The position numbers and the translations under genes were made by a program. Below, one piece after another: positions 30,429 to 42,841 of a DNA stretch of 64,000 bases. The stretch lies in contig JADJYX010000045.1 in NCBI GenBank assembly GCA_016719535.1, forward strand, positions 26,497-90,496. The letters run 5' to 3'. The DNA comes from Rubrivivax sp. GTDB lineage: Bacteria > Pseudomonadota > Gammaproteobacteria > Burkholderiales > Burkholderiaceae_C. A model generated the notes under the pieces. It was not told the origin of the DNA, did not search any database, and saw only the letters and a program-made list of their open reading frames with translations. The first letter of the stretch is position 1, and every line of letters starts with the position of its first letter.

Positions 30429-30590
30429 GCCCGGCCGCCCGGGTCATCCCGGGTTCGTGATCCGGGGTCGTCACCCGGGAAAGGGCGGTTTTGTGCGGTC
30501 TTCTCGACCCATCGCCCGGGCCCCGGGCTTCCTAGCATCGCCGGCACGTGGGCATGGCATGCCCGCGCCTCGACCATCGAAGGAAGACTC
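30429..30590. promoter_or_regulatory. Gap with GC-rich inverted repeats and a palindrome before the GspE-like gene
   Basis: CCCGGG-rich repeats at about 30438-30480 may form the dctM transcript end, though there is no clear T-run. A perfect 7-bp palindrome, GGGCATG-G-CATGCCC (30550-30564), lies about 30 bp before the GspE-like start and could be an operator. The ribosome site is GGAAG near 30580. Confidence 0.35.
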
Positions 30591-33132
<2,542 letters not shown>

Positions 33133-33143
<11 letters not shown>

Positions 33144-35919
33144 CCGCGAGCAGGCGGCGCACCAGCGCCAGCAGCTCGGCCAGCGCCAGCGGCTTGGTCA
33201 GGTAGTGATCGAAGCCCGCCTCGCGCGCGAGCTGCACGTCCTCGGGCATGGCGTTGGCGGTCACCGCCACCGCTGGCACCGCGGCGGCGCGTGCATCCTC
33301 GCGCAGGCGGCGCAGCAACTCGAAGCCATTCATGCCGGGCAGCTGGATGTCCAGCAGCAGCAGATCGGGCGGCCAGTCGCGCGCCAGCGCCAGGCCATCC
33401 TCGGGGCGGTCGACCATGCGCAGCTCGATGCCGTCCAGCGCCGACAGCATGCTTTCCAGCAGCAGCTGGTTGACCGGGTTGTCCTCGACATAGAGCACCC
33501 GCCAGGGCCGGCCGTCGGCGTGCGGCGGCAAGGGCGCACCGGGTGCCGCCACATCCGCCGCCGCGGCCGCGGCTGCGGGCGCGGAGCGCGGCAGTTCCAC
33601 CCAGAAGGTGCTGCCCGCGCCGGCTTCGCTGCTGACGCCGATGCGGCCGTGCATCAGCTCGACCAGCGACTTGCTCAGCGCCAGTCCGATGCCCGCGCCC
33701 TCCACGGCGCCGGCATCGGCATCCAGCCGCTCGAAGGCCTGGAAGAGCCGCTCGCGCTGCGCCGGCGTCAGCCCCGGGCCGGTGTCGACGACCTCGATGC
33801 ACACGGTGGCGGCATCGGCACGCCAGCGCACCCACACCTGACCGCCGTGGCGGTTGTATTTGATGGCGTTGGACAGCAGGTTCAGCAGCACCTGCTGCAG
33901 CCGCGTGGCGTCGGCCAGGGCGGCCGGTTCGTCGCCGGGCGCGGCCGCTGGCTGCAGCGGCTGCACCTGCAGCTGCACGCCGCGCTCGCGCGCCATCGGC
34001 TCCAGCAGCCGGCGGCAGGCGTCGATCAGCGCCTCGACCGCCACCGCCTCCAGCCGCACCGGCAGCGTGCCCGACTCGATGCGCGCCAGGTCCAGCACCT
34101 CGTTGATGAGCACCAGCAGGTGGCGGCCGCCGCGCAGGATGTGCCGTGCGCGCTCGTGCAGCAGCGGCTCGCTGCGGCGGGCGGCATCACGCTCGATCAG
34201 CTGCGCGAATCCCATCACCGCATTCAGCGGCGTGCGCAGCTCGTGCGACATGCGCGAGAGGAATTCCGACTTGGCGCGGTTGGCGCGTTCGGCCTCGTCG
34301 CGCGCGGCGATGAGGCTGCGCTCGGCCGCCTTGCGCGCGGTGATGTCCCAGCCGTAGACCAGATAGCCGTCGAAGCGCCCGTCGGCATCGTGGTGCGGGA
34401 TGCCGTGGTCGGCCACCCAGGGCTGGCTGCCGTCGGGCGTGATGACGCGAAACTCGACCTCGAAGGGCGCGCGCCGCGCCAGTGCCTCGTCGAAGACCTG
34501 CCGGCAATGCGCGCGGTCTTCGGCCAGGATGCGGGTGTTCCAGTCTTCGGCCAGCGCCTGCGCCAGCGTGCGGCCGATGCAGCCCAGCCAGCGCTGGTTG
34601 AACCAGGTGGCGCGGCCCTGGTCGTCGACCTGGCAGATGAAGGCCGGCGCGGCGTCGGCCATGGTCCGGAAGCGCGCCTCGCTGGCCACCAGCGCGCGCT
34701 GCGCGGTGACGCTGTCGGTGACGTCGCTGTAGGTGCGCACATGGGCACCATCGGGCGCACGGTGCACCTGCACGTCGAGGATGCGGCCATCGCGGCGCTG
34801 GCGCTGGTAGTGGATGGGCTTCCACAGCTCGGCATCGTCGCCGGTGGCCTGGCGCTCGGCCGCCAGCAACCACTGCGCCTTGTCGGCCCGCGCGATCTCG
34901 CCGAAGATGCCGTGTTCGAGCTGCCAGGCGATCACCTCCTTCAGCAGCGGGCGGCGGCCGAGCAGTTCACCCGGGACCTCCAGCATTTCGGCCGCCCGGC
35001 GGTTCCAGGCCTCGACATGGCCGTCGGGTGCAATGCTCAGCACACCCTGCGCCAGATTCTCGAACGTCGATTCGAGCACGCGCGACTGCGCCGCCAGCCG
35101 CTCCCCGGTTTGCCGCAGCTCGGCGGCGGCCCGCTTGAGCGCGCTGATGTCCGACAACAGGCCGATGGCGCCGATCTTGGTGCCGCGGGCGTCATACAGC
35201 GGCATCGGGTTGTTCAGGCAGTGCACCAGGCTGCCGTCGCTGCGCCGCAACGCGATCTCGTAGCTGCCGGGCAGGCCCAGGTCGCGGCGGCGCACCTGCT
35301 CGCGGAAGATGGCCGCATTCTCGTCGTCGACGAAGTCGTAGATGCTGCGCCCCAGCAGATCGCTGCGCCGCACGCCCAGCAGGCGGCACATGGCCGGGTT
35401 GGCATCGGTGGTGCACGCCTCGTTGTCGATCGTCCACACGCCTTCCTCGGCGCGCTCGAGCAGCAAGGCCAGCAGGTTGCGGTTGTGGCGCAGCGCCTGT
35501 TCGGCGGCGTGGCGTTCGCTGATGTCCAGCGCCAGCAGCGTGAAGCCGCCGTCGGGCATGGGTTTGCGGCGCACTTCGATCATGCGGCCGTCGGGCCGCA
35601 GGCGCTCCTCGACACCGGTCTGCGGCTGGGCCATCAGGGCCAGGCGGCGGTCGGTCTCGGCGTCGGCGTCGACGGCGCCGAATTCGCCACGCCGCGCCAT
35701 CTCCAGCACCAGGTCGCGCAGGGCCATACCGGGGCGCAGCGGCACGCCGCCCAGCCCCATCAGGTCCACCATGCGGGCATTCCAGGCCAGCAGGCGGTGG
35801 CCGGCATCGAACACGCACAGGCCCTCGTCGACATGGTCGAGCACGCGGCGCAGCAGCAGCGCCTCGGGGCTGCCCGCATCGGCGGGCATCGACGGAGGAT
35901 CACGGGCCGGCAAGCTCAT
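33133..35919 (-). CDS. Hybrid sensor histidine kinase with four PAS domains
   Basis: Start chosen at ATG 35919 (MSLPARDPPSM); 35928 and 35958 are in-frame alternatives. About 928 aa. Four PAS domains cover about residues 12-550; the first is the PAS_7 type (LDHVDEGLCVFDAGHRLLAW). No transmembrane helix is visible, so it is probably cytoplasmic. HisKA (FLSRMSHELRTPLNAVMGFA), HATPase_c (LLNLLSNAIKYNRHGG, GTGIGLALS-like GAGIGLALSKSLVELM) and a C-terminal receiver (YVEDNPVNQLLL, LLLDIQLPGMNG, TKPL) follow. No output regulator lies beside it. Confidence 0.9.
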
Positions 35920-35989
35920 CGGCCGCATTCTGGCCTGACGCCGCCGTCCGGCCCGCACCCGCCCGCATGGCGCCGGCAGGCGTGCCGCG

Positions 35990-36301
35990 TCAGAGGCCGA
36001 GCATGAGCTGCAAGGCCACGATGCCGCCCCAGGCCAGGCCGACGGTCATCAGCAGCAGCACCGTGATGCGCCCCATGCGCGCCAGCGCCGCGACCCCGCT
36101 GGCGGGCGGCGATGCGCGGCGCCGGTGGCGTGCCACCCGCAGCAGCCCCTGCCAGTTGCAGCGGTCGTCGCGGCAGCGGTAGCGGCGCCAGGCGTCGGCG
36201 TCCCAGCGGCGCTTGTCGTTGGCACTGCGCAGCACACGCTTGACGCCGCTGCCGCAATCCGGGCAGCGGCGCAAAATGGGGGTCGGGTCGGCTTCGGGCA
36301 C
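35990..36301 (-). CDS. Small zinc-ribbon-like membrane protein
   Basis: Start GTG 36301 is the best fit (VPEADPTPILRRCPDCGSG), giving 103 aa. Cys pairs CPDC and CRDDRC, about 30 residues apart, suggest a zinc ribbon, and a single C-terminal transmembrane helix (ITVLLLMTVGLAWGGIVALQ) anchors it. Function unknown. The 36302-36452 gap upstream contains a G-run (36434-36444) that may be a sequence artefact, so the true N-terminus is uncertain. Confidence 0.55.
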   Translation of the reverse strand: MPEADPTPILRRCPDCGSGVKRVLRSANDKRRWDADAWRRYRCRDDRCNWQGLLRVARHRRRASPPASGVAALARMGRITVLLLMTVGLAWGGIVALQLMLGL

Positions 36302-36452
36302 GATGGGGGGCGGTGCGAATCCCGCTGCGGACGAATTCTGCCCAGCGCACGGCCGGCGCCCACACCGCCGGCGGCCGCACCGGTACCAGCCGCGACGCAG
36401 TTCGCGCCCGGCGCGGCCGTTCCCCCGCAACCCGGGGGGGGGGCGCCAGCCG

Positions 36453-37724
36453 CTACACCAGGCCGTCGAACAGCCACACGGTGACGGCCCCGCCGGCGGC
36501 CACCGAGCCTTGCTCGTGGCCCAGCACCACCAGCGCATTGGCCTCGCTCAAGCTGCGCAGGATGCCGGCGCCCTGGGCACCGGTCAGCCGCACCTGCCAG
36601 GCGCCGTCGGCGCCACGTTCGACGATGCCGCGCTGGAATTCGGTGCGACCCGGGCGCTTGCGGATGGCGCTGGTGCACGGCAGCTGCAGCGTCGGCAGCG
36701 GTTCGGGCGTGGCGCCGGCCAGCACCAGCAGCGCCTCGCGCGCAAAGGCGTAGAAGGTGACCAGCGCCGCCACCGGGTTGCCCGGCAGCGCGAACAGCCA
36801 GGCGCGGCGCCCCTCGGCCCCATGCAGCGGCCCGAAGGCAAAGGGCCGGCCCGGGCGCATCGCCACCTTCCAGAAGGCGACGTCGCCGAGTTCGGCCATC
36901 AGCGTGCGCGTGTAGTCGGCGTCGCCGACGCTCACCCCGCCGCTGGTCAGCACCGCATCGGCCTCGGCCACGGCGCGCTCGAAGGTGGCGCGCAGCGCCG
37001 CCGGGTCGTCTCTCACCAGGCCGAGGTCGACGACCTCGCAGCCCAGGCGCTGCAGCGCGCCGGTCAGGCTGTAGCGGTTGCTGTCGTAGATGCAGCCCGG
37101 CGCCAGCGGCTGCCCCGGCGCCTGGACCTCGTTGCCGGTGGAAAACAGCGCCACGCGCAGACGCCGCCGCACCGCCACCACCGCGTGGCCGAGCGAGGCC
37201 ACCAGCCCCAGATCGGCCGGCCTGAGCACGCGCCCGGCGCGCAGCGCGGCGCGGCCACGGGCCAGGTCCTCGCCCTGCCGGCGGCGGTTTTCGCCGGCGC
37301 GGATGACGCCGGGCGCGATGCTCACCTGCGCCCCGTCGGCACGGCACAGCTCCTGCGGCACCACGGTGTCGCAGCCGGCGGGCATCACCGCGCCGGTCAT
37401 GATGCGCAGGCACTGGCCGGCGGCCACCACGCCGGGCCAGGGCGTGCCGGCATGGACGGTGCCCACGCTGTGCAGCACCGTGGGCCCGTCGGCGCGCAGC
37501 GCGGCGCCGTCGAAGGCATAGCCGTCCATCGCCGAGTTGTCGTGCGCCGGCACGTCGATGGGGGAGATGACGTCGGCGGCGAGCACGCGGCCGAGCGCCT
37601 GCGTCACGGGCACGGACTCGGTTCCGGCCACGGGCTGCAGCGCGGCGTGGATGGCGGCACGCGCCTCGGCGACGCTGAGCTGGCGGTCGCCGGTGGTGAG
37701 CGGGGACTCTCCGAGTTCGGACAT
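36453..37724 (-). CDS. moeA: Molybdopterin molybdenumtransferase MoeA
   Basis: The 423-aa protein has normal MoeA length and all domains: the N-terminal VPAHDNSAMDGYAF motif, the MPT-binding LFSTGNEV and the substrate loop TSGGVSVGDADY, and ALPGNPVAALVTF. It inserts molybdate, or here perhaps tungstate, into adenylylated molybdopterin. It is divergent from the tungstate transporter tupBCA and shares the intergenic region that holds the TATGCA-N6-TGCATA palindrome, so it may serve the tungsten enzyme encoded at 40.4-44.4 kb. Confidence 0.95.
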   Translation of the reverse strand: MSELGESPLTTGDRQLSVAEARAAIHAALQPVAGTESVPVTQALGRVLAADVISPIDVPAHDNSAMDGYAFDGAALRADGPTVLHSVGTVHAGTPWPGVVAAGQCLRIMTGAVMPAGCDTVVPQELCRADGAQVSIAPGVIRAGENRRRQGEDLARGRAALRAGRVLRPADLGLVASLGHAVVAVRRRLRVALFSTGNEVQAPGQPLAPGCIYDSNRYSLTGALQRLGCEVVDLGLVRDDPAALRATFERAVAEADAVLTSGGVSVGDADYTRTLMAELGDVAFWKVAMRPGRPFAFGPLHGAEGRRAWLFALPGNPVAALVTFYAFAREALLVLAGATPEPLPTLQLPCTSAIRKRPGRTEFQRGIVERGADGAWQVRLTGAQGAGILRSLSEANALVVLGHEQGSVAAGGAVTVWLFDGLV

Positions 37725-37790
37725 GGGCGGTCGGTCTGGTCAGGGTCGAAGCCCGGATTCTGGGCCCGAGCGGGTGTCTCGCCATCGCCC

Positions 37791-37808
37791 TATGCAGCAC
37801 GCTGCATA
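37791..37808. promoter_or_regulatory. Palindromic operator TATGCA-N6-TGCATA upstream of tupBCA/moeA
   Basis: It has perfect half-sites with a 6-bp spacer, in the 159-bp divergent gap. The identical palindrome stands before aorA (40299-40316). The form, two A/T-rich hexamers around N6, parallels known ModE boxes. The ModE-type regulator at 47050 is the natural candidate. Confidence 0.65.
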
Positions 37809-37883
37809 TCGCGCCACCGGCGCCGGCCGGACAGAATCCGCGGCCGCCGGCACACCCGCCGCCCCGATCGCCCGCCCCACCGC

Positions 37884-38588
37884 ATGGCCGACAGCCTCGC
37901 ACTCGCGCTGCAACTCATCACCCAGGCCGACGCACAGCTGCTCGGCATCGTCGCGCTGTCGCTGCGCGTGAGCCTGAGCGCCTGCGCCGTCGGTGCGCTG
38001 GCCGGGCTGGCGCTGGGCGCCTGGCTGGCGGTGGCGCGCTTTCCCGGCCACCAGCTGCTGGTATGGGCCGTCAATACGCTGCTGGCGCTGCCCAGCGTGG
38101 TGGTGGGCCTGCTGGTCTACCTGCTGCTGTCGCGCTCGGGGCCGCTGGGGTCCTGGGGCATCCTGTTCACGCCGACGGCGATGGTCATCGCGCAGAGCAT
38201 CCTGGTGGTGCCGCTGATTGCCGCGCTGTCGCGGCGGCTGGTGGCCGATGCACTCGCCCAGGGCGGCGACCAGTTGCGATCGCTGGGCGCGGGCCCGCTG
38301 ACGGCAGCCCTGCTGATGCTGCTGCACGAGCGGCTGGCGGTGCTGACGGTGCTGCTGACGGCCTTCGGCCGCGCGGTGGCCGAGGTTGGCGCGGTGATGA
38401 TCGTCGGCGGCAACATCGCCGGCGTGACACGCGTGATGACGACCGCCATCGCGCTCGAGACCAGCAAGGGCGACCTGCCGCTGGCGCTGGCGCTGGGCAT
38501 CGTGCTGCTGGGCGTGGTCGGCGTCATCCACGGCGTCATCGCGCTGCTGCCGATGCGCGACCGGGGGCTGCGCGAGGCGTTGGCATGA
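37884..38588 (+). CDS. tupB: Tungstate ABC transporter permease TupB
   Basis: It starts at ATG 37884; 234 aa with five or six transmembrane helices and the ABC permease EAA-like loop (DALAQGGDQLRSLGAGPLTA). The C-terminal segment (GRAVAEVGAVMIVGGNIAGV, TRVMTTAIALETSKGDLPLA) is characteristic of TupB/WtpB-type oxyanion permeases. The stop overlaps the tupC start (ATGA). It forms the membrane channel of the high-affinity tungstate importer. Confidence 0.9.
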   Translation: MADSLALALQLITQADAQLLGIVALSLRVSLSACAVGALAGLALGAWLAVARFPGHQLLVWAVNTLLALPSVVVGLLVYLLLSRSGPLGSWGILFTPTAMVIAQSILVVPLIAALSRRLVADALAQGGDQLRSLGAGPLTAALLMLLHERLAVLTVLLTAFGRAVAEVGAVMIVGGNIAGVTRVMTTAIALETSKGDLPLALALGIVLLGVVGVIHGVIALLPMRDRGLREALA

Positions 38589-39352
38589 ATGCCCCGCTGC
38601 CGGTTTCGCTGGCCCCTGCGGCGGATGCCGCCGCGGCCGCCGAGCCGCTGGTCAGCCTGCACGGCGCGGCGGTGCACTTCGGCCGCACCACCGCGCTGGC
38701 CGGGGTGGACCTGACGCTGCGGCGCGGCCAGCGGCTGGCGCTGATCGGCAGCAACGGCTCGGGCAAGACCACCTTGCTGCGCCTGCTGCACGGCCTGCTG
38801 CCGCCCAGCCGCGGGCAGCGCACGCTGCACCGGCTGGCCGCCGAAGGCCGCCCGCCGCGCATGGCCATGCTCTTCCAGCGGCCCTTCCTGATGCAGCTGT
38901 CGGTGCAGCGCAACCTGCGGCTCGGCCTGTGGCTGGCCGGCGTACCGGCCGCCGAGCGCGCCGCCCGCAGCGACGAGGCGCTGCACCGCGTCGGCCTGCA
39001 CGACCAGGCGCAGCGCCCGGCCGCCGCGCTGTCGGGCGGCCAGCAGCAGCGGCTGGCGCTGGCGCGCGCCTGGGCGCTGCGGCCCGACATCCTGTTCCTG
39101 GACGAGCCCACCGCCAGCCTCGACCCCGCCGCCAAGCACGAGGTCGAGTCGCTGGTGGAAACCCTGGGCCGCGACGGCGTCACCGTGGTGATGAGCACGC
39201 ACAACCTCGGCCAGGCCAAGCGGCTGGCCACGCATGTGGCCTACCTGGAGGCCGGCCGCCTGGTCGTCCAGGCGCCGACCGATGCCTTTTTCGGCAGCAC
39301 CCTGCCGCCCGCGGCGGCCCACTTTCTTCGAGGAGAAAACCCATGGCTCTGA
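38585..39352 (+). CDS. tupC: Tungstate ABC transporter ATP-binding protein TupC
   Basis: The 255-aa protein carries Walker A (LIGSNGSGKTTLLRLL), the signature ALSGGQQQRLALARA, Walker B DILFLDEPTASLD and the switch His (MSTHNLGQAKRLA). It overlaps tupB by 4 bp and tupA by 10 bp. It energises tungstate uptake. Confidence 0.9.
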   Translation: MNAPLPVSLAPAADAAAAAEPLVSLHGAAVHFGRTTALAGVDLTLRRGQRLALIGSNGSGKTTLLRLLHGLLPPSRGQRTLHRLAAEGRPPRMAMLFQRPFLMQLSVQRNLRLGLWLAGVPAAERAARSDEALHRVGLHDQAQRPAAALSGGQQQRLALARAWALRPDILFLDEPTASLDPAAKHEVESLVETLGRDGVTVVMSTHNLGQAKRLATHVAYLEAGRLVVQAPTDAFFGSTLPPAAAHFLRGENPWL

Positions 39353-40176
39353 ACCCCCTCACCCGCCGCGCCGCGGTGGCCCTGCTGGCCCTGGCGGGCG
39401 TCGCCGGCCCGCCCGCCGCACACGCGCAGGACCGATTCATCGTCATGGCCAGCACCACGTCGACCGAGCAGTCGGGCCTGTTCGGCCACCTGCTGCCGGC
39501 GTTCAGGCAGGCCACCGGCATCGACGTGCGCGTGGTCGCCGTCGGCACCGGGCAGGCGCTGGACACCGCGCGCCGCGGCGACGCCGACGTGCTCTTCGTC
39601 CATGACACCGCGGCAGAGGAAAAATTTGTCGCCGAGGGCTTCGCGACGAAGCGCCAGAACGTCATGTACAACGACTTCGTGCTGGTGGGCCCGAAAGCCG
39701 ATCCGGCGCAGGTGAAGGGCAACGACATCGCCGCTGCGCTGAAGAAGCTGGCCGCCGGCGGCCGGCCTTTCATCTCGCGCGGCGACAAGAGCGGCACCCA
39801 TGCCGCCGAGCTGCGCCTGTGGAAGGCCGCCGGCATCGACATGGCCGCCGCCAGACCGGCGGGCTACCAGGAATGCGGCTGCGGCATGGGACCGGCGCTG
39901 AATATCGGCTCGTCGAGCAACGCCTACGTGCTGACCGACCGCGGCACCTGGCTGAGCTTCAAGAACCGCGGCGACCTCGCCATCCTGGTCGAGGGCGACA
40001 GGACGCTGTTCAACCAGTACGGCGTGATGGCCGTCAACCCCGCGAAGCACCCGCACGTGAAGGCGGCGCTGGCGCAGCAGTTTGTCGACTGGATCGTCTC
40101 GCCGGCGGGCCAGGCCGCGATCACCGGCTTCAAGATCGGCGGCGAGCAGCTCTTCTTTGCCAACGCGGGCCGCTGA
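39343..40176 (+). CDS. tupA: Tungstate-binding periplasmic protein TupA
   Basis: It starts at ATG 39343 after an AGGAG site within the tupC 3' end. The signal peptide ends at AHAQ. The mature start MASTTSTEQSGLF is the TupA oxyanion-binding motif, and SRGDKSGTHAAELRLW and CGCGMGPALNIGS are further conserved ligand loops. TupA prefers tungstate over molybdate by known family biochemistry, which fits the downstream tungsten-type aldehyde oxidoreductase. Confidence 0.93.
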   Translation: MALNPLTRRAAVALLALAGVAGPPAAHAQDRFIVMASTTSTEQSGLFGHLLPAFRQATGIDVRVVAVGTGQALDTARRGDADVLFVHDTAAEEKFVAEGFATKRQNVMYNDFVLVGPKADPAQVKGNDIAAALKKLAAGGRPFISRGDKSGTHAAELRLWKAAGIDMAAARPAGYQECGCGMGPALNIGSSSNAYVLTDRGTWLSFKNRGDLAILVEGDRTLFNQYGVMAVNPAKHPHVKAALAQQFVDWIVSPAGQAAITGFKIGGEQLFFANAGR

Positions 40177-40298
40177 CAGCCCGCGGACACCCCGCGCTCG
40201 GGGGGCACGCGCCCCCTCTCAACCGCTCCACGCTGCAACACCTGGGCCGCCGACCCGACGCTCGTCAGGGTTTGGCCTAGGTAGGCTCTGCCCCTCGC

Positions 40299-40316
40299 TA
40301 TGCAGATCATTGCATA
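40299..40316. promoter_or_regulatory. Palindromic operator TATGCA-N6-TGCATA upstream of the AOR operon
   Basis: The symmetry extends one further base pair on each side beyond the shared hexamers (GC flanks, 40297-40318). It lies 66 bp before aorA in a 205-bp gap and has the same half-sites as 37791-37808. Confidence 0.65.
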
Positions 40317-40381
40317 GCCCGAATGGCAGACGGCCTGTCCGCGCGCCTTCGGCTTTCATCATGCCCGCGGAGACACACACC

Positions 40382-40855
40382 ATGCAGAAGAGCCTCCACA
40401 TCAACGCCGAGAAGTGCACCGGGTGCCTTCAGTGCGAGATGGCCTGCTCGTTCGAGAACTACGGCGCCTTCGTGCCCGCCAAGTCGCGCATCAAGGTATT
40501 CGACTTCCACGAAACCGGCCGCAAGGTGCCCTACACCTGCACGCAGTGCGACGAGGCCTGGTGCCTGCACGCCTGCCCGGTGGAGGCGATCACGATCGAC
40601 AGGCTCACCGGCGCCAAGGTCGTCAACGAGACCACCTGCGTCGGCTGCAAGGTCTGCACCATCGCCTGCCCCTTCGGCACCATCAACTACGTGCAGGAGA
40701 CCGGCAAGGTGCAGAAATGCGACCTCTGCGGCGGCGACCCCGCCTGCGCGACGGCCTGCCCCACCGGCGCCATCACCTACATCGACGCCAACTGGACCGG
40801 CCTGGACAAGATGAAGGCCTGGGCCGACAAGCTGGGCAATCAGGCCGCCGCATAA
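40382..40855 (+). CDS. aorA: 4Fe-4S ferredoxin-type electron-transfer subunit of aldehyde oxidoreductase (AorA-like)
   Basis: This 157-aa protein (ATG 40382, MQKSLHINAEKCTGC) has four clusters of cysteines of the CxxCxxC...C type (CTGCLQCEMAC, CTQCDEAWCLHACP, CVGCKVCTIACP, CDLCGGDPACATACP), enough for four 4Fe-4S clusters. It resembles HycB/DmsB-like polyferredoxins and the AorA subunit of Aromatoleum-type AOR. It would carry electrons between the catalytic AorB and the FAD subunit. First gene of the operon, 12 bp before aorB. Confidence 0.88.
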   Translation: MQKSLHINAEKCTGCLQCEMACSFENYGAFVPAKSRIKVFDFHETGRKVPYTCTQCDEAWCLHACPVEAITIDRLTGAKVVNETTCVGCKVCTIACPFGTINYVQETGKVQKCDLCGGDPACATACPTGAITYIDANWTGLDKMKAWADKLGNQAAA

Positions 40856-40867
40856 GGAGAAACACAC

Positions 40868-42715
40868 ATGTCTTGGGCAGGAAAAATCCTTCGTGTCGAC
40901 CTCACCGCCGGCACCGTCAAGAGCGAACCCCTCAACATGGACTGGGCGCGCGCCTACATCGGCTCGCGCGGGCTGGCGTCCAAATACCTGGTCGAAGAGA
41001 TCGACCCCAAGGTCGACCCGCTGTCGCCGGCCAACAAGCTGATCTGGGCCACCGGCCCGCTGACCGGCACCATGGCCAGCACCGGCGGGCGCTACACCGT
41101 CGTCACCAAGGGCCCGCTGACCGGCGCCATCGCCTGCAGCAACAGCGGCGGCTACTGGGGTGCCGAGCTGAAGATGGCCGGCTGGGACATGATCATCTTC
41201 GAGGGCAAGTCGCCGAAGCCGGTCTACCTGTATGTCAATGACGACGTCGCCGAATTGCGCGACGCCGGCCACCTGTGGGGCCAGAGCGTCTGGAAGACCG
41301 AGGAGGCGCTGAAGAAGGCGCACCAGGATCCGCTGCTGCGCATCTCCAGCATCGGCCTGGCGGGCGAGAACCAGGTGCTGTATGCCGCCATCGTCAACGA
41401 CCTGCACCGCGCCGCCGGGCGCTCGGGCGTGGGCGCGGTGGCCGGCAGCAAGAACCTGAAGGCGATCGCCGTGCGCGGCACCAAGGGCGTGGGCAACATC
41501 AAGGATCCGAAGGCCTTCATGAAGGTCACCTTCGAGAAGAAGAAGATCCTCGCCGACAACGCCGTCACCGGCCAGGGCCTGCCGACCTACGGCACCCAGG
41601 TGCTGATGAACGTCATCAACGAGATCGGCGCGCTGCCCACGCGCAACCACCGCGACGTGCAGTTCGAGGGCGCCAAGGACATCTCGGCCGAAGCCATGGT
41701 CACGCCGCGCGCCAGCGACGGCAAGAAGCACCTGGTGACCAACCAGGCCTGCTTCGGCTGCACCATCGCCTGCGGCCGCATCAGCAAGATGGACCCCGGC
41801 CACTTCACGGTGCAGAACAAGCCCGAATACTGGGGCGCCAGCGGCGGCCTCGAATACGAAGCAGCCTGGGCGCTCGGTGCCGCCAACGGCGTCAACGACC
41901 TGGAAGCGCTGCAATATGCCAACCTGATGTGCAACGAGCAGGGCCTGGACCCCATCAGCTTCGGCGCCACCGTGGGCGCGGTGATGGAGCTCTACGAGAT
42001 GGGCGTGCTCACCCAGGAGCAGCTGGGCATCGACGCCAAATTCGGCAGCGCGCAGGCACTGGCCTATTTCGCCGAGATCACCGCACGCGGCGAAGGCTTC
42101 GGCAAGGAGATCGGCCTGGGCTCCAAGCGCCTGTGCGCCAAATATGGCCACCCCGAGCTGAGCATGAGCGTCAAGGGCCAGGAATTCCCCGCCTACGACA
42201 GCCGCGGCATCCAGGGCATGGGCCTGACCTACGCCACCAGCAACCGCGGCGCCTGCCACCTGCGCAGCTATACCGTGGCGTCCGAGGTGATGGGCATCCC
42301 GGTGAAGACCGACCCGCTGTCGGCCGAAGGCAAGCCCGAACTGGTGATGGCCTTCCAGGACGCCACCGCCGCCTACGACTCGGCCGGCGTGTGCGTCTTC
42401 ACCACCTTCGCCTGGGGCCTGCCCGACCTGGCCGACCAGCTGGCACCGGCCTGCGGCGAGGAGTTCACGCTCGAGAACGTGGCCAAGATCGGCGAGCGCA
42501 TCTGGAACATGGAGCGCGACTTCAACAACCGCGCCGGCTTCACCAGCAAGGACGACACGCTGCCGCCGCGGCTGCTGAACGAGCCGGCCAAGACCGGCCC
42601 GGCCAAGGGCCTGGTCAACAAGCTGCCCGAGATGCTGCCCAAATACTACGCCGTGCGCGGCTGGGACGAAGGCGGCCAGCTCAAGCCCGAGACGCGCGCC
42701 CGGCTGGGGCTATAG
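40868..42715 (+). CDS. aorB: Tungsten-dependent aldehyde:ferredoxin oxidoreductase catalytic subunit (AorB-like)
   Basis: The 615-aa protein starts at ATG 40868 after AAGGAG. The AOR N-terminal pterin domain (GKILRVDLTAGTVKSEPL, GPLTGTMASTGGRY, ALPTRNHRD) is complete. The 4Fe-4S ligands are CFGCTIAC (about residues 294-302) plus a distal Cys in DSAGVCVFTTF (about 510). AORs oxidise aldehydes to acids, or reduce acids, with a tungsto-bispterin cofactor in the cytoplasm. The adjoining tungstate importer and MoeA support tungsten. The substrate range is not predictable. Confidence 0.93.
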   Translation: MSWAGKILRVDLTAGTVKSEPLNMDWARAYIGSRGLASKYLVEEIDPKVDPLSPANKLIWATGPLTGTMASTGGRYTVVTKGPLTGAIACSNSGGYWGAELKMAGWDMIIFEGKSPKPVYLYVNDDVAELRDAGHLWGQSVWKTEEALKKAHQDPLLRISSIGLAGENQVLYAAIVNDLHRAAGRSGVGAVAGSKNLKAIAVRGTKGVGNIKDPKAFMKVTFEKKKILADNAVTGQGLPTYGTQVLMNVINEIGALPTRNHRDVQFEGAKDISAEAMVTPRASDGKKHLVTNQACFGCTIACGRISKMDPGHFTVQNKPEYWGASGGLEYEAAWALGAANGVNDLEALQYANLMCNEQGLDPISFGATVGAVMELYEMGVLTQEQLGIDAKFGSAQALAYFAEITARGEGFGKEIGLGSKRLCAKYGHPELSMSVKGQEFPAYDSRGIQGMGLTYATSNRGACHLRSYTVASEVMGIPVKTDPLSAEGKPELVMAFQDATAAYDSAGVCVFTTFAWGLPDLADQLAPACGEEFTLENVAKIGERIWNMERDFNNRAGFTSKDDTLPPRLLNEPAKTGPAKGLVNKLPEMLPKYYAVRGWDEGGQLKPETRARLGL

Positions 42716-42795
42716 CCCGCCGAAGCGCCTTGGGCGCCTTTCCCGGGGGGCCGAGCCCGGCCCGGCAGAGCCGGTTCTGCGGCGGCTGCCTGAAG

Positions 42796-42826
42796 GGGCG
42801 CGGGCTTTGGCCTCGCGCCCTTTTTT
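42796..42826 (+). terminator. Terminator-like hairpin between aorB and aorC
   Basis: A G/C-rich stem (GGGCGCGGGC ... GCCTCGCGCCC, one mismatch or bulge) is followed immediately by six T. It ends 15 bp before the aorC ATG. If functional, it would lower expression of aorC and the MoaD-like gene relative to aorAB. Confidence 0.55.
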
Positions 42827-42841
42827 ATTGGAGCAACTGAC

